Below are positions 27,501 through 36,098 of a stretch of DNA of 64,000 nucleotides, piece after piece. How positions within the stretch are numbered: the stretch's first letter is position 1; each line of letters starts with the position of its first letter. The notes under the pieces were generated by a model. The model was not told the DNA's origin, did no database searches, and saw only the letters and a program-made list of their open reading frames with translations. Position numbers and translations under genes: made by a program. Origin of the DNA: CAWGMT01 sp963823675 (GTDB lineage: Bacteria > Planctomycetota > Planctomycetia > Isosphaerales > Isosphaeraceae); the NCBI GenBank assembly GCA_963823675.1, contig CAWGMT010000015.1, positions 434,001 through 498,000 on the forward strand, written 5' to 3'.

Positions 27501-30500
27501 TCAATCGGGGGCCAGCCGTGGGTCCAGGCCGATCGTGCCGTTCAGGGCGTCCAAATAGGGAAGCGCGGTGACCTGCTCTAGCGCGGCAACCGCCAAGTCG
27601 CGGCGGCGGAGCAGCTCGTCGGCGAATGAGCCCAGCCCGCTCGCGCCGCCGCCAAGTGCCGCATCGAGTGACGCCAGGTGGCGCCGCCAGAGGCGCTCGT
27701 CGCCACGCTGCTGAGCGCGGAGGCGGTCGCGGTACCAGTCGCTGCTCAGCATGGCCTCGCGCGTGAACAGCCGGCGGACGTCGGCGTGGTGGACGTTCCG
27801 CCCGTCGTACGCGCCTTGGGCCATGATCAGGAGGAGGGCCCGCAGCGGTGGGCAAGCGTCCTCGATCTGGCCGTCCTCCAGATACTGGCTTGCGACGCGA
27901 GCCTGGGCCTCAGTGATGTTGTGCACGCCGTCGGCGAAGGCGCCCAAGTCCTGCGTCTCCGGACGGAGGAAGTCGTCCTCGAAGACGCGGTGGGGGTTGT
28001 CGAAGACTCGGCCGAGGAAAGTGCGGACGAACTTGGCGGTGATTCGATAGCCGAGGCGGCTGGCGAGCACAGGCCTGCCGGCGTGCTCGAAGTCGCGCAC
28101 CGCCTCCAGATGTCCCTCAGAAATCAGGAACGAGGGGTCGCGCTCCTGGGCGGTCAAGCGGCACCAGATCTCCGGGACGAGCAGGCTGATGTCATGGTCA
28201 ACCCTCAACTTGGGCCCAACGTAGCCCGCGGCGGTGGAAAAACCGCCAAGGCCGGTCAGAATGTACGAGACTAGGGCCGCATTCAGGTCGTGGACCGTCC
28301 GAAGGGCGTTGAACGGCCCCTTGGTCATCGCTCCTTCCGAGCCGGCACCGGTCGTTGAAGGGCTCTTACCGGTCAGCGAGCAGATGAAATCCATGAAAAG
28401 CTCAGGCAGTTCCTGGTAATGAATGGGGCCGTAGACGGCCAGAGGACGAATGCCCAGTTCAGGCTCGGGCGGGTTGTTGCGGCGACCGACCAGCACGGCA
28501 CCAACAGGCAGCACCAGCGGCTCTCTAGCTCCCAAGCGACGAGACAGGCGGATGCCGCGCTCGGCGATATAGGCAGGCCGGGGATCGATCAGATCGGGCC
28601 GCGTTTGCAGGTAGCGCGGGTTCTTGCTCGGCTTGCCGTTGACGATTCGTGGGTAGGCCGAGCAAACAGCATAGCCAGTCCCCGCCTCCGCCGCTTCGTG
28701 GAGGAGTCGCTGCATGGGCGACGTGAATTCGTCGAACTCGGTGATTCGGTCGACCTGGGCACGGGCCTGCTCGCTCGAAAGTGGCTCGAAGTTGGAGAGG
28801 AAGTTGTCCGGCCTCGCGAGGTCGGCCTCGGTCTGGCGGTCCAGCCCGCGATGAATCGCGTCATCGGGCCGCTGGAACAGCCGCCACTCACAATTGACCG
28901 CGAACTTGTAGCTCGCCGCGACTGGCCCCGGAGGAAGCGCTTTCAACCGGTTGCCCGGCACGACAACCGATGCAGTGATGTCATCCTCGGTTGGCACCTT
29001 CGCCGCGGCGGCGAAGTCCTGCCGGACCTTGAAAGTCCTCCAGCCGAGCGAATCGAGGAGCCCCACCCGCAGGTAGGTTCCGACCAGCTTGCGGCCAAAA
29101 GCCTTCAGCTCGTGCCCCGGAAAGCCGTTGATGCTGTCCACTCCAAAGAGGTCGCGCCAACGGCCGAGCATTTCGCGTGGGGCGAACCGCTTGATGATGA
29201 AGACGATCGGATAGATGTAATTGGGGAACGACGCCAGCCAGCGATTGTAATCATCGCTGTAGTCGTCCGAGGGCGTGAGCAGCTTGATTACGCTGCCAAG
29301 CGACCGATCGGGGCTGAGCACTGGCCGGCTGGCGCGCGCCGCGTAGTCCGGGCCGCAGCCCGGCTTCCAGCGGGTCGAGTAATCACGGTCGAAGATCTGC
29401 TGGACGAGATCAAAGTCCCGATCGCGATCGGCCACGAAGATTGGGCCATACAGCATGTAGTCGCGCAAGCTCTTACTGATCTCGCTCTTACCTCCACCGC
29501 TGACCGTGCACGGCTTGTGGCAAAAAACGCCTTCGGCCACAGTGCCGATCAAGCGCCAACTCGCGGCGCCGGGGTGCTTCTCGAGACGGACTTTGTAGCC
29601 GGCCGGCGTCATGTAGGTCTTGCCGACCTCGAGGGGGATCGCGAACTCGCGGCCGGCGTGGAACCACCAGATTTGGAGCCGCTGGATGCTCGCCTTTGCG
29701 TCGGCGGGGATGTACAGAAGCTCGGGCACCTGGCGATCAACGGCGTAGCCATCGGGCCTCAGATCCAAGAGTTCGTGGTCCTTCAGCGCCACATCGTCGA
29801 CCGAGCGCTCGTCACGGCTGTAGTCCCGAGCGTCGAATTCGTAGCCAAGGTTGTAGCTGGCAAAGGCCAGGGCGCCGCCGGAATGCTCTTCCTCGAGACC
29901 GCCCGCAAGGTTGGCGGCAAACGAGATCTGCGTCTTGACCTCCTTCTTGCAGTATCCGAAGTAGTTGTCGGCAATCACGGTGACGATCACGCCGGCCTTG
30001 GAACGGCAGGTGATTTTGAAGGCGCCGCCATCGTTGTAGAGCTCATGGGGTTCACGCCAGGCCATTCCGTCGCGGCGCTCGCGCTCGGTCGCCGACTCCC
30101 AGGGGGGCAGCCCCAGATCCTTCTTGGTGAGCTGCGTAAGATGCGGCGCCAGCAACACACAGCCGGTGTGACCGGTCCAGTGCTCGACGTCCAACGCTGA
30201 ATCGTTCACGGGCAAGCTGGGGTCGCCGGCGTTGCCGAAGATCGACTCTACGAAATCGAGATTACTAACCAGGCTTCCCGGAGCGAAGAAACGGATCTCC
30301 ATCGTCCTCCCGGGAAACACGCCGGGCACCCCGGGGCTGACAATCGGCCGCAGCAGTAAGGAGACGAAGCTGCGCGTCGGCTGGCGCCGACCCGAGGTAA
30401 ATGGCACAACGAGCAGGTCGGCCGGGGGCGACAGGGCGTGGCGCAACAGGACGGCGGCAACCCGTCGGCTGACCGCCTTCTTGTCGCCCGGGATCGGCAG

Positions 30501-30893
30501 TCCACCCTCGGCAATGTGGAAAGTCCCCGCGGTGGTGCGGCGGTCGGAGCGCGGATTATGCAGCACGCCGTTGCGAACGCGATACGAACGAACATAGGCG
30601 TTGTCGTAGCTGTCGGCATCCTCGGGAAGTGACATCTCGCGGGCCACGCCGTGTTTGGTCAGGACCAAAGTCGGCGCCGGGAGCCGCAGTGGCGCGTCAA
30701 GCTTCAACTCGGCAAAATACTCGTCCAGAAACGACTCGATTCGTCGGTCACAAGCGCAAAGGCCGGCGGGCTGTGACATACCAGCCCTGGGCCGCTCGGT
30801 GAGGGCCTTGGTCAGCCGCACCAGCTCCGTTTTCCGGGATTCGCCGCCGGATGGGCCACCGACGGAGATCCCGAAAGCATCTTCCTGGCGCAT
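27501..30893 (-). CDS. Probable diphosphate-type (PPi) phosphoenolpyruvate carboxykinase
   Basis: An uninterrupted 1130-residue protein. Length and composition match the large PPi-dependent PEPCK family of Propionibacterium and Entamoeba, not the ~530-600-residue ATP/GTP enzymes. Stretches that fit include NYFGYCKKEVKTQISFAANL followed by AGGLEEEHSGGALAF, a glycine-rich phosphate-binding loop CTVSGGGKSEISKSL near residue 464, and the C-terminal FVRTFLGRVFDNPHRVFEDD and QARVASQYLEDGQIEDACPP. The reaction would convert PEP, CO2 and phosphate to oxaloacetate and PPi, or the reverse. It stands alone, without neighbouring carbon-metabolism genes. Identification is from memory of the family's motifs. 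Confidence 0.6.
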   Translation of the reverse strand: MRQEDAFGISVGGPSGGESRKTELVRLTKALTERPRAGMSQPAGLCACDRRIESFLDEYFAELKLDAPLRLPAPTLVLTKHGVAREMSLPEDADSYDNAYVRSYRVRNGVLHNPRSDRRTTAGTFHIAEGGLPIPGDKKAVSRRVAAVLLRHALSPPADLLVVPFTSGRRQPTRSFVSLLLRPIVSPGVPGVFPGRTMEIRFFAPGSLVSNLDFVESIFGNAGDPSLPVNDSALDVEHWTGHTGCVLLAPHLTQLTKKDLGLPPWESATERERRDGMAWREPHELYNDGGAFKITCRSKAGVIVTVIADNYFGYCKKEVKTQISFAANLAGGLEEEHSGGALAFASYNLGYEFDARDYSRDERSVDDVALKDHELLDLRPDGYAVDRQVPELLYIPADAKASIQRLQIWWFHAGREFAIPLEVGKTYMTPAGYKVRLEKHPGAASWRLIGTVAEGVFCHKPCTVSGGGKSEISKSLRDYMLYGPIFVADRDRDFDLVQQIFDRDYSTRWKPGCGPDYAARASRPVLSPDRSLGSVIKLLTPSDDYSDDYNRWLASFPNYIYPIVFIIKRFAPREMLGRWRDLFGVDSINGFPGHELKAFGRKLVGTYLRVGLLDSLGWRTFKVRQDFAAAAKVPTEDDITASVVVPGNRLKALPPGPVAASYKFAVNCEWRLFQRPDDAIHRGLDRQTEADLARPDNFLSNFEPLSSEQARAQVDRITEFDEFTSPMQRLLHEAAEAGTGYAVCSAYPRIVNGKPSKNPRYLQTRPDLIDPRPAYIAERGIRLSRRLGAREPLVLPVGAVLVGRRNNPPEPELGIRPLAVYGPIHYQELPELFMDFICSLTGKSPSTTGAGSEGAMTKGPFNALRTVHDLNAALVSYILTGLGGFSTAAGYVGPKLRVDHDISLLVPEIWCRLTAQERDPSFLISEGHLEAVRDFEHAGRPVLASRLGYRITAKFVRTFLGRVFDNPHRVFEDDFLRPETQDLGAFADGVHNITEAQARVASQYLEDGQIEDACPPLRALLLIMAQGAYDGRNVHHADVRRLFTREAMLSSDWYRDRLRAQQRGDERLWRRHLASLDAALGGGASGLGSFADELLRRRDLAVAALEQVTALPYLDALNGTIGLDPRLAPD

Positions 30894-31205
30894 TGTAATC
30901 GCCTCGTATAAGAAGTGTCTCCACCGGGCACAGTTCTAGGCTACATCACCGGACGCGCGAATCAAAGCCCGCAGCGCTCAGCACGCTCTCCCGCATCTTG
31001 AACGAAATGCCGGAGACGAGTGCGCGGTCGCCGGGTCGTTCGTCGAGACCTCGGGTAAGACTCGCCAAACCGGATCTGGCGCTAAGGATCTGGGCAGAAA
31101 TAAGTTCCCGGAAAAGTCGTCTTTCGCGGAGCGAAAGGCGACAATTATTGTTGCGCAGCGCCCAAGCCAGTTGAATGCCTGGGCGTGGCCGCCGCGAAGC
31201 CGCGG
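30894..31205. other. Intergenic region with one strong hairpin
   Basis: About 310 bases between two leftward genes. The only structure I see is the hairpin at 31116-31142. No open frame carries a recognisable domain. Confidence 0.55.
31116..31142 (-). terminator. Hairpin with CTTTCGCGGAGCGAAAG core, likely terminator of the Gly-rich TPR gene
   Basis: Positions 31116-31127 and 31131-31142 pair over 12 bp with a single G-T mismatch and a 3-base loop. On the minus strand TTTT follows, so it can act as an intrinsic terminator about 65 bases after the end of the 31206-32984 gene. It shares its core with the hairpin at 4138-4162. Confidence 0.5.
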
Positions 31206-32984
31206 TCATCGGGAGAATACCAGTCCCGGGTCCTGGGGTGCCGTCCCGATGACCCGGAAGCTCCAGCGATTCTCCGCCTGCCAGGCAACCCGGCCGACCA
31301 TCGCGCTGCCTTGGCCCGCCTGGGCCAGGGTGAGTACGTCGTCGGCGAGAGACCAGGTTCCCTTGATCGGCCTCGGCTTGCCCTGGGCGGTGACGGTCCA
31401 GGTGAAGGTCTTATCGTCTCCGATACGTAGGTCGATCGTCGTGTCCTGGGCCGGTTGCGCGTTCCAGCTTCCGGTCAGAACGCCGGGTTTGACGGCTGGC
31501 GCCGCCGGCGGCTGGGCGGCCGGTGTTGCCTCGGGACCAGAAGCCGAGCCCGATGGCGAGAGCTGCTTGAGAAGCTGGGCGGAGAGGGTGTCGTTGGGCG
31601 AAATCGCGACGATTTGCTTGAACTGCTCCGCGGCGTCGTCGTTAAAGCCCTCCGTCATGTAGTGGTAGCCCAGCACAAAACGTCCGGCCGCCGACGCCGG
31701 GTTGGCCCCGACAAACGCCTCGAGCTTGCGGAGCTGATCGGTGTAAACGTTGACGGCTGCGTAAAGGCTGGCGAGGGTTGTCCAGTCCCAGCCGGGCCCG
31801 ATGGAAAGCACCGCGTATAGTGGTCCCGCGGCAAGGTCGTACTTACCGGTAGCGAAGAAGACCAGGGCGCGGAACTCGTGAAGGGTGGCGTCATTCGGGA
31901 GCACCTTGAGGGCTTCGTCGGTGAGCTGGAGGGCTCGCGCATAGTCACGCGAACGAAACGCCTCCCGCGCCGCGTCGAATTTCGCAACGGCGGGATCGGC
32001 CATTTCCGCCGGCGGCGGGGCCGACTCGGTGTTGAGAGGCTGGCTGTAGTCGTAGGCCGTGGCGGGCACGCTGAAGGTCTGCGGCACCCCTTCTGCCGAA
32101 ACCTGCTCGATCACGATCGGCTGGGCCACAGCCTCCGCATAATAATACGGGTTTGCATAGGAGCCGCAGCCCCAATTCCAGTAGGCCGATCCGAGTGCCC
32201 AGGCCGTGACACCAGCCGCAGCGCCGACTGCGAACCGACCCCACCCCCAGTTGTTATCGGCGTGGTACCCGTGCCAGTAGCCGTTGACCCATCCTGCGTG
32301 GTAATTGCCGTAAGCGCCGCGCCAGTTGTTATACGCCGGCAACTGAGTGGCGCGGCCGACGTTGCCGATATTGACATTGCCCACGTTGCCGACGTTTACG
32401 TTGCCGACGTTGCCGACGTTGCCGACGCCTGGCCGGCTACCGAGGCCCGGCCCCGCCGGAAGTGTCGAGGGACGACCGGCACCAACGCCCCCTTGACCGA
32501 CGCCTGGGCGGTTTCCGAGGCCGGGCCCCGCGGGCAACGTCGACGGACGACCGCCACCGACACCCCCTTGACCGACGCCCGGCCGGCCCCCGAGGCCGGG
32601 CCCGGCGGGAAGCGTCGAGGGACGGGCGCCCCCTCCGCCACCGAAACCCGGTTGCTGGGCCGGGCGAATGCCGCTGACGGCGGGGCTCTGCGAAAAGCCC
32701 CCGCCACCCTGTCGTCCTCCGGCGTAACCACCGCCCACTGTGGCCCCACCGCCCACGTTACCACCGCCCACCCTGGCCCCACCGCCCACGTTACCACCGC
32801 CCATGCGGGGCCCACCGCCCACGTTACCACCGCCCGTGCGGGCGCCGCCGCCGAACCCACCGCCGCCACGGCCGCCGCCGCCACGTCCGCCGCCGCGGCC
32901 CCCGCGCACGGCGGAGGCGGGCAGAACGCCGAGCGCGAGCAATAGCGCAACGATCAAAACTCCTCTGACAAGTCGCCGAGCCAT
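31206..32984 (-). CDS. Secreted Gly-rich repeat protein with TPR domain
   Basis: 592 residues, ATG 32984 with GAGGAG upstream, and a signal peptide (VLIVALLLALGVLPASA). Residues ~28-105 are Gly/Arg-rich with a repeating GGGNVGGG unit. Residues ~120-200 hold three near-identical ~26-residue repeats (GGGRPSTLPAGPGLGNRPGV) and an NVGNVGNVNVGN run. A Trp/Tyr-rich segment (NYHAGWVNGYWHGYHADN) and a short hydrophobic helix follow, then TPR-like units (ALQLTDEALKVLPNDATLHE, AAEQFKQIVAISPNDTLSAQ). The last ~90 residues form a small beta domain (GSWNAQPAQDTTIDLRIGDD). A cell-surface role is likely. Similar architectures are common in planctomycetes. Confidence 0.75.
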   Translation of the reverse strand: MARRLVRGVLIVALLLALGVLPASAVRGGRGGGRGGGGRGGGGFGGGARTGGGNVGGGPRMGGGNVGGGARVGGGNVGGGATVGGGYAGGRQGGGGFSQSPAVSGIRPAQQPGFGGGGGARPSTLPAGPGLGGRPGVGQGGVGGGRPSTLPAGPGLGNRPGVGQGGVGAGRPSTLPAGPGLGSRPGVGNVGNVGNVNVGNVGNVNIGNVGRATQLPAYNNWRGAYGNYHAGWVNGYWHGYHADNNWGWGRFAVGAAAGVTAWALGSAYWNWGCGSYANPYYYAEAVAQPIVIEQVSAEGVPQTFSVPATAYDYSQPLNTESAPPPAEMADPAVAKFDAAREAFRSRDYARALQLTDEALKVLPNDATLHEFRALVFFATGKYDLAAGPLYAVLSIGPGWDWTTLASLYAAVNVYTDQLRKLEAFVGANPASAAGRFVLGYHYMTEGFNDDAAEQFKQIVAISPNDTLSAQLLKQLSPSGSASGPEATPAAQPPAAPAVKPGVLTGSWNAQPAQDTTIDLRIGDDKTFTWTVTAQGKPRPIKGTWSLADDVLTLAQAGQGSAMVGRVAWQAENRWSFRVIGTAPQDPGLVFSR

Positions 32985-33014
32985 GGTTCTGCTCCTCAGT
33001 GAATCGCGGTGAAT

Positions 33015-34007
33015 TCAGGGTTTGCGGGTCTGTTCCTTCCGAGGTAGCTTCTGTCCCGGGTAGGGCGCATGGCGGACGAGATCGAACCGGTCGGTCTCCG
33101 GGATCGGAGCATCACCCAGCGTCCGGTCGGACGTCTCCCACCGCACCCGGTCCTTGCCCAGAACCGTGATCGTGTTGGTCGCGGAAACCGGCGTCCCGTC
33201 GGGTCGAACACCCGTGCTCTTGATGACCCAGCGGTCGCCGTTCCGAAACATCAGGCCCTCGGCAAAGCCCCCCTTGGTGTCGAAGACCCATGTGCGGAAC
33301 TGCCTTTTCTGCCCGTCCCAACCGATCCGCTGGGTTCCGCTCAAGTCGATCCGGCCTTCGACCTTGACATCGAATTCCCGAAGCAGGAAGTTGCCGTCCT
33401 TCGACCAGATGCAGTGCGTGAGCACGAGCGCGTCGTCGCTCTCGTTGATCCACTCGCCGAGCATCCATTCGAGCTCAAGTAGGCGATCGTGGGGAGCAAC
33501 GTCGTCGGACGGTTCATCACGGATCCTGGCGTGGAGCCATCGGCCGCCCTCTCTGGCATAGATCACGCTGTAGCGGTTGGACTGCGGCGTATCGCCGGCG
33601 CCGGCAGAGAGCGTCGCGATCCCCTCCTCAATGGCGAGGTCGGTCCCAAGAAACCGGAGCGACTCCGATGTCACGCTGAGGGTGCCGCTCGCTTCTGCCG
33701 CGAAGATTCGCGCGAACCGCGCAATGATGGCGTCGCGCCCTCGCGTGATGTCGCCGTCCTCGTCCTGGATCTCGGCGCTCTGCGTGAAGAACGCGCCGAG
33801 CGCCTTGGCGTCCTTTGCGTTGTAGGCCTTGAGGAACGCCTGTACCAGCTCACCGATGGCTCGTGTGTCCGCGGTTTGCTCGGTTCTTGCCGCCTCGGGA
33901 CCACCGCTGGCCGCATCCGGCGTGGACTTGCCCCCCGGTCGGTCCTGGGCCAGGACGAACGGCGCCGAAAGCAGCAGAAGTCCCAGGAACCCCACGTCGA
34001 TTCTCAT
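33015..34007 (-). CDS. Exported SnoaL/SgcJ-like (NTF2-fold) protein with C-terminal beta domain
   Basis: 330 residues from ATG 34007, with a signal peptide (VGFLGLLLLSAPFVLA). Residues ~45-165 look like the SgcJ/EcaC or DUF4440 cone-shaped NTF2 fold (IGELVQAFLKAYNAKDAKAL, FFTQSAEIQDEDGDITRGRD). The second half is a beta-rich unit of unknown role (LLELEWMLGEWINESDDAL, FRTWVFDTKGGFAEGLMFR). The start overlaps the stop of the kinase gene (ATGA), so the two are co-translated. Such proteins recur in planctomycete genomes, but no enzymatic activity is established by these motifs. Confidence 0.7.
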   Translation of the reverse strand: MRIDVGFLGLLLLSAPFVLAQDRPGGKSTPDAASGGPEAARTEQTADTRAIGELVQAFLKAYNAKDAKALGAFFTQSAEIQDEDGDITRGRDAIIARFARIFAAEASGTLSVTSESLRFLGTDLAIEEGIATLSAGAGDTPQSNRYSVIYAREGGRWLHARIRDEPSDDVAPHDRLLELEWMLGEWINESDDALVLTHCIWSKDGNFLLREFDVKVEGRIDLSGTQRIGWDGQKRQFRTWVFDTKGGFAEGLMFRNGDRWVIKSTGVRPDGTPVSATNTITVLGKDRVRWETSDRTLGDAPIPETDRFDLVRHAPYPGQKLPRKEQTRKP

Positions 34008-35712
34008 GGCTCTTGACTCCCTTGGGACAAATGAAACTGGATGTTGGAAGTGGAAGCCCACCAGGCGTCGGCCCGATTCGGGCCCCAGTCGCGGGCCGAT
34101 TCGCAGGCGGCCAGGGCCTCGGCCAGGGCCTTGACGGTCGGGTAACGGTCACCGCGCTTCTTGGCCAGGCAGCGGAGGACGACCTCCTCGAGGTCGTGGG
34201 GCACATCAGACTTGACCTTGGACGGCGGGACAACCGTGTCGCGAGCGTGCGCCATCATGACCACGAACGGACTCTCGCCCCGGAAGGGCGGCCGGCCCGT
34301 CAGTGCGTGATACATCATGGCGCCCAGGGCGTAGATGTCCGCCCGCGCATCGAGCGAGCGGTCGGCCATCGCTTGTTCTGGCGCCATGTAGAGCGGCGTA
34401 CCGCTGACGGTCATGTCAGCGGTCAGGGCGGCGGCCTCAGGTTCCTTGATCGGCTTGACCAGGCCGAAGTCAAGGACCTTGGCGACGTCGGTCTCGCCGC
34501 CCTGAACTGCGATGAACACGTTCGCCGGCTTGAGGTCACGATGGATGAAACCCAGCCCGTGCGCCTCCGCCAAGCCCGCGCAGACCTGCCGGAAGAGGTA
34601 GATCATGCGGCCTGCGGGGAGCGGCCCGTGTGCCTTGACCATATCGGCGAGGCTCATCCCTTGGAGGAACTCCATGACGTAGTAAAACGTCCCGTCGTCG
34701 GTGCGCCCGTAGTCGTAGATCTCGATCGTGTTGTGGTGGTCCAGCCGCGCCGACGACTGAACCTCGCGCTCGAACCGGGCCAGGGCGAGCGGGTCGGCAC
34801 TCGCCTCGGCCTTGATCAGCTTGAGCGCGCAGGGCGCTTGAGCAATGCATGCTCGGCCAGGTACACCTCGCCCATGCCCCCAACCCCGAGCTTTCGGACG
34901 AGCCGGTACTGGCCGAACTTACGGGCCTCGTGAAGCTGCGTGCGCAGGCCGTTTACGAGGAACGCGCTGTAAATCGCCAGCGCCGCCCCCATCCCCAGGA
35001 ACAGCATGTTCGAGCCGGCCTCCTCGGCCGTACTGAGCTGCGCCACGACCCGGCCCGCGCCGGGATGAAATGTGAGGAGCAACATCCCGGCAACCGGACC
35101 GACGAACATCGTCACCAGCACCCCCGCGGCCGACACCGACCTGTTCGGGATGAGCGTTCCGTAGATCATCATCAAGGCTAGCATCTGGATCACGCCGTCC
35201 TTCACGAACGCCAGCGTAATCGGCGCGTACTCGGGGCCGCGGCGCATCAAGTCGAGGCCGACGAAATATTGCGAGGCCATCAGCACGAGTGTCACACCCA
35301 GGAACAACACGTACTCGACCGCTCGGAGCTGCTTGTGCGAGAGCGGCAACTTGCTGACCAGCAGACCCGCGACGGCTGCCGCCAGCAGGTAACGTAGCCC
35401 GATGAACCCCACCCGGAGCGAAAAGCGACTACCTTCCGCGGTGAGCGTGCCCGGGTTAGCGCTGGCGAAGACCCAGATGACCAGCACGCCAAAGATCGCG
35501 GCCAGGCAGATCGCGGCCGAAAGCAGGCGCTTCCTGCGCAGATTGTCCGTGTCGCTCGCAAGGCTGGGCAGGCTTCGCTCCACCAGCGCGACGGCAGCGC
35601 CCGGACGAGGAGGAGCGGCTGAGCCTGCGGGCGACGGGCCCGTCGGCTCCGATTGCGAAGCGGGCTCCAGTTCGATCACGTCGGATTCGGACACTTCGTC
35701 GGTCGTCAACAT
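34004..35712 (-). pseudogene. Membrane Ser/Thr protein kinase with C-terminal catalytic domain, one frameshift
   Basis: From ATG 35712 a ~60-residue tail leads into about six membrane helices (AAIFGVLVIWVFA, AAAVAGLLVSKL, YVLFLGVTLVLMASQYF, MFVGPVAGMLLLTF, MLFLGMGAALAIYSAFLV). The kinase domain follows: GQYRLVRKLGVGGMGEVYLA, ALKLIKAEA, HRDLKPANVF, LDFGLVKP, APEQ. One C is missing in a short run (near 34832), between HALLKRP and CALKLIKA; restoring it gives a ~568-residue protein. The multi-pass region precedes the kinase, whereas most bacterial PknB-type kinases have one helix after it. It is coupled to the SnoaL-like gene by an ATGA overlap. Confidence 0.75.
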
Positions 35713-36098
35713 GACACGCTCTCGAGGTACTGGTTGCCGCGCCGGCGAATCGTGTCTCGGCAGAACACCAAATGCCGCGCCAGATCCGCCACAGATGAGG
35801 ACAAGGAAGCGATTCGGAATGCCTGCACGATGTCCCGCCGAGCCGCCGTAACGATGTTGGCGCGCACAAAAAATCCCCGCCTGCGTGGTCACTCACACAG
35901 CGGGGCCGTCGCGACCCACCTTCCTGCCCAACTGGAGCAGCCGCAATCGGTGTACTATAACGCGACTGTAGAAGAGCGACAAGTCAGTGATCTCAGGCTT
36001 GTGAAACAGCGGAGTTCGCATTCGCAGGCTGATCGTCTCGAATCGATGATATTCCCACCCACTTAGATCCGGGCCCAGCCCCTAGGATGGAACGTGGA
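35713..36098. other. Intergenic region with a terminator
   Basis: About 385 bases between the kinase start and the end of the glucosidase remnant, both on the minus strand. It holds the terminator at 35868-35905 and, by position, the kinase promoter. No gene is apparent. Confidence 0.5.
35868..35905 (-). terminator. Intrinsic terminator after the glucosidase remnant
   Basis: On the minus strand CCCCGCTGTGTG (35905-35894) pairs with the complement at 35887-35875 (CACGCAGGCGGGG), with one unpaired base, and is followed by ATTTTTT (35874-35868). It lies about 195 bases past the end of the glucosidase remnant and 155 bases before the kinase start, so it separates the two transcripts. Confidence 0.7.

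Noticed and set aside
27076..27855. A 259-codon minus-strand frame crossing the gap between two operons
   Set aside because: It overlaps both neighbouring genes out of frame and has an Arg/Pro-rich shadow composition.
28419..30200. A 593-codon open frame on the plus strand opposite the PEP carboxykinase-like gene
   Set aside because: It is the antisense shadow of a well-conserved minus-strand gene in GC-rich DNA, and its translation has no recognisable domain.
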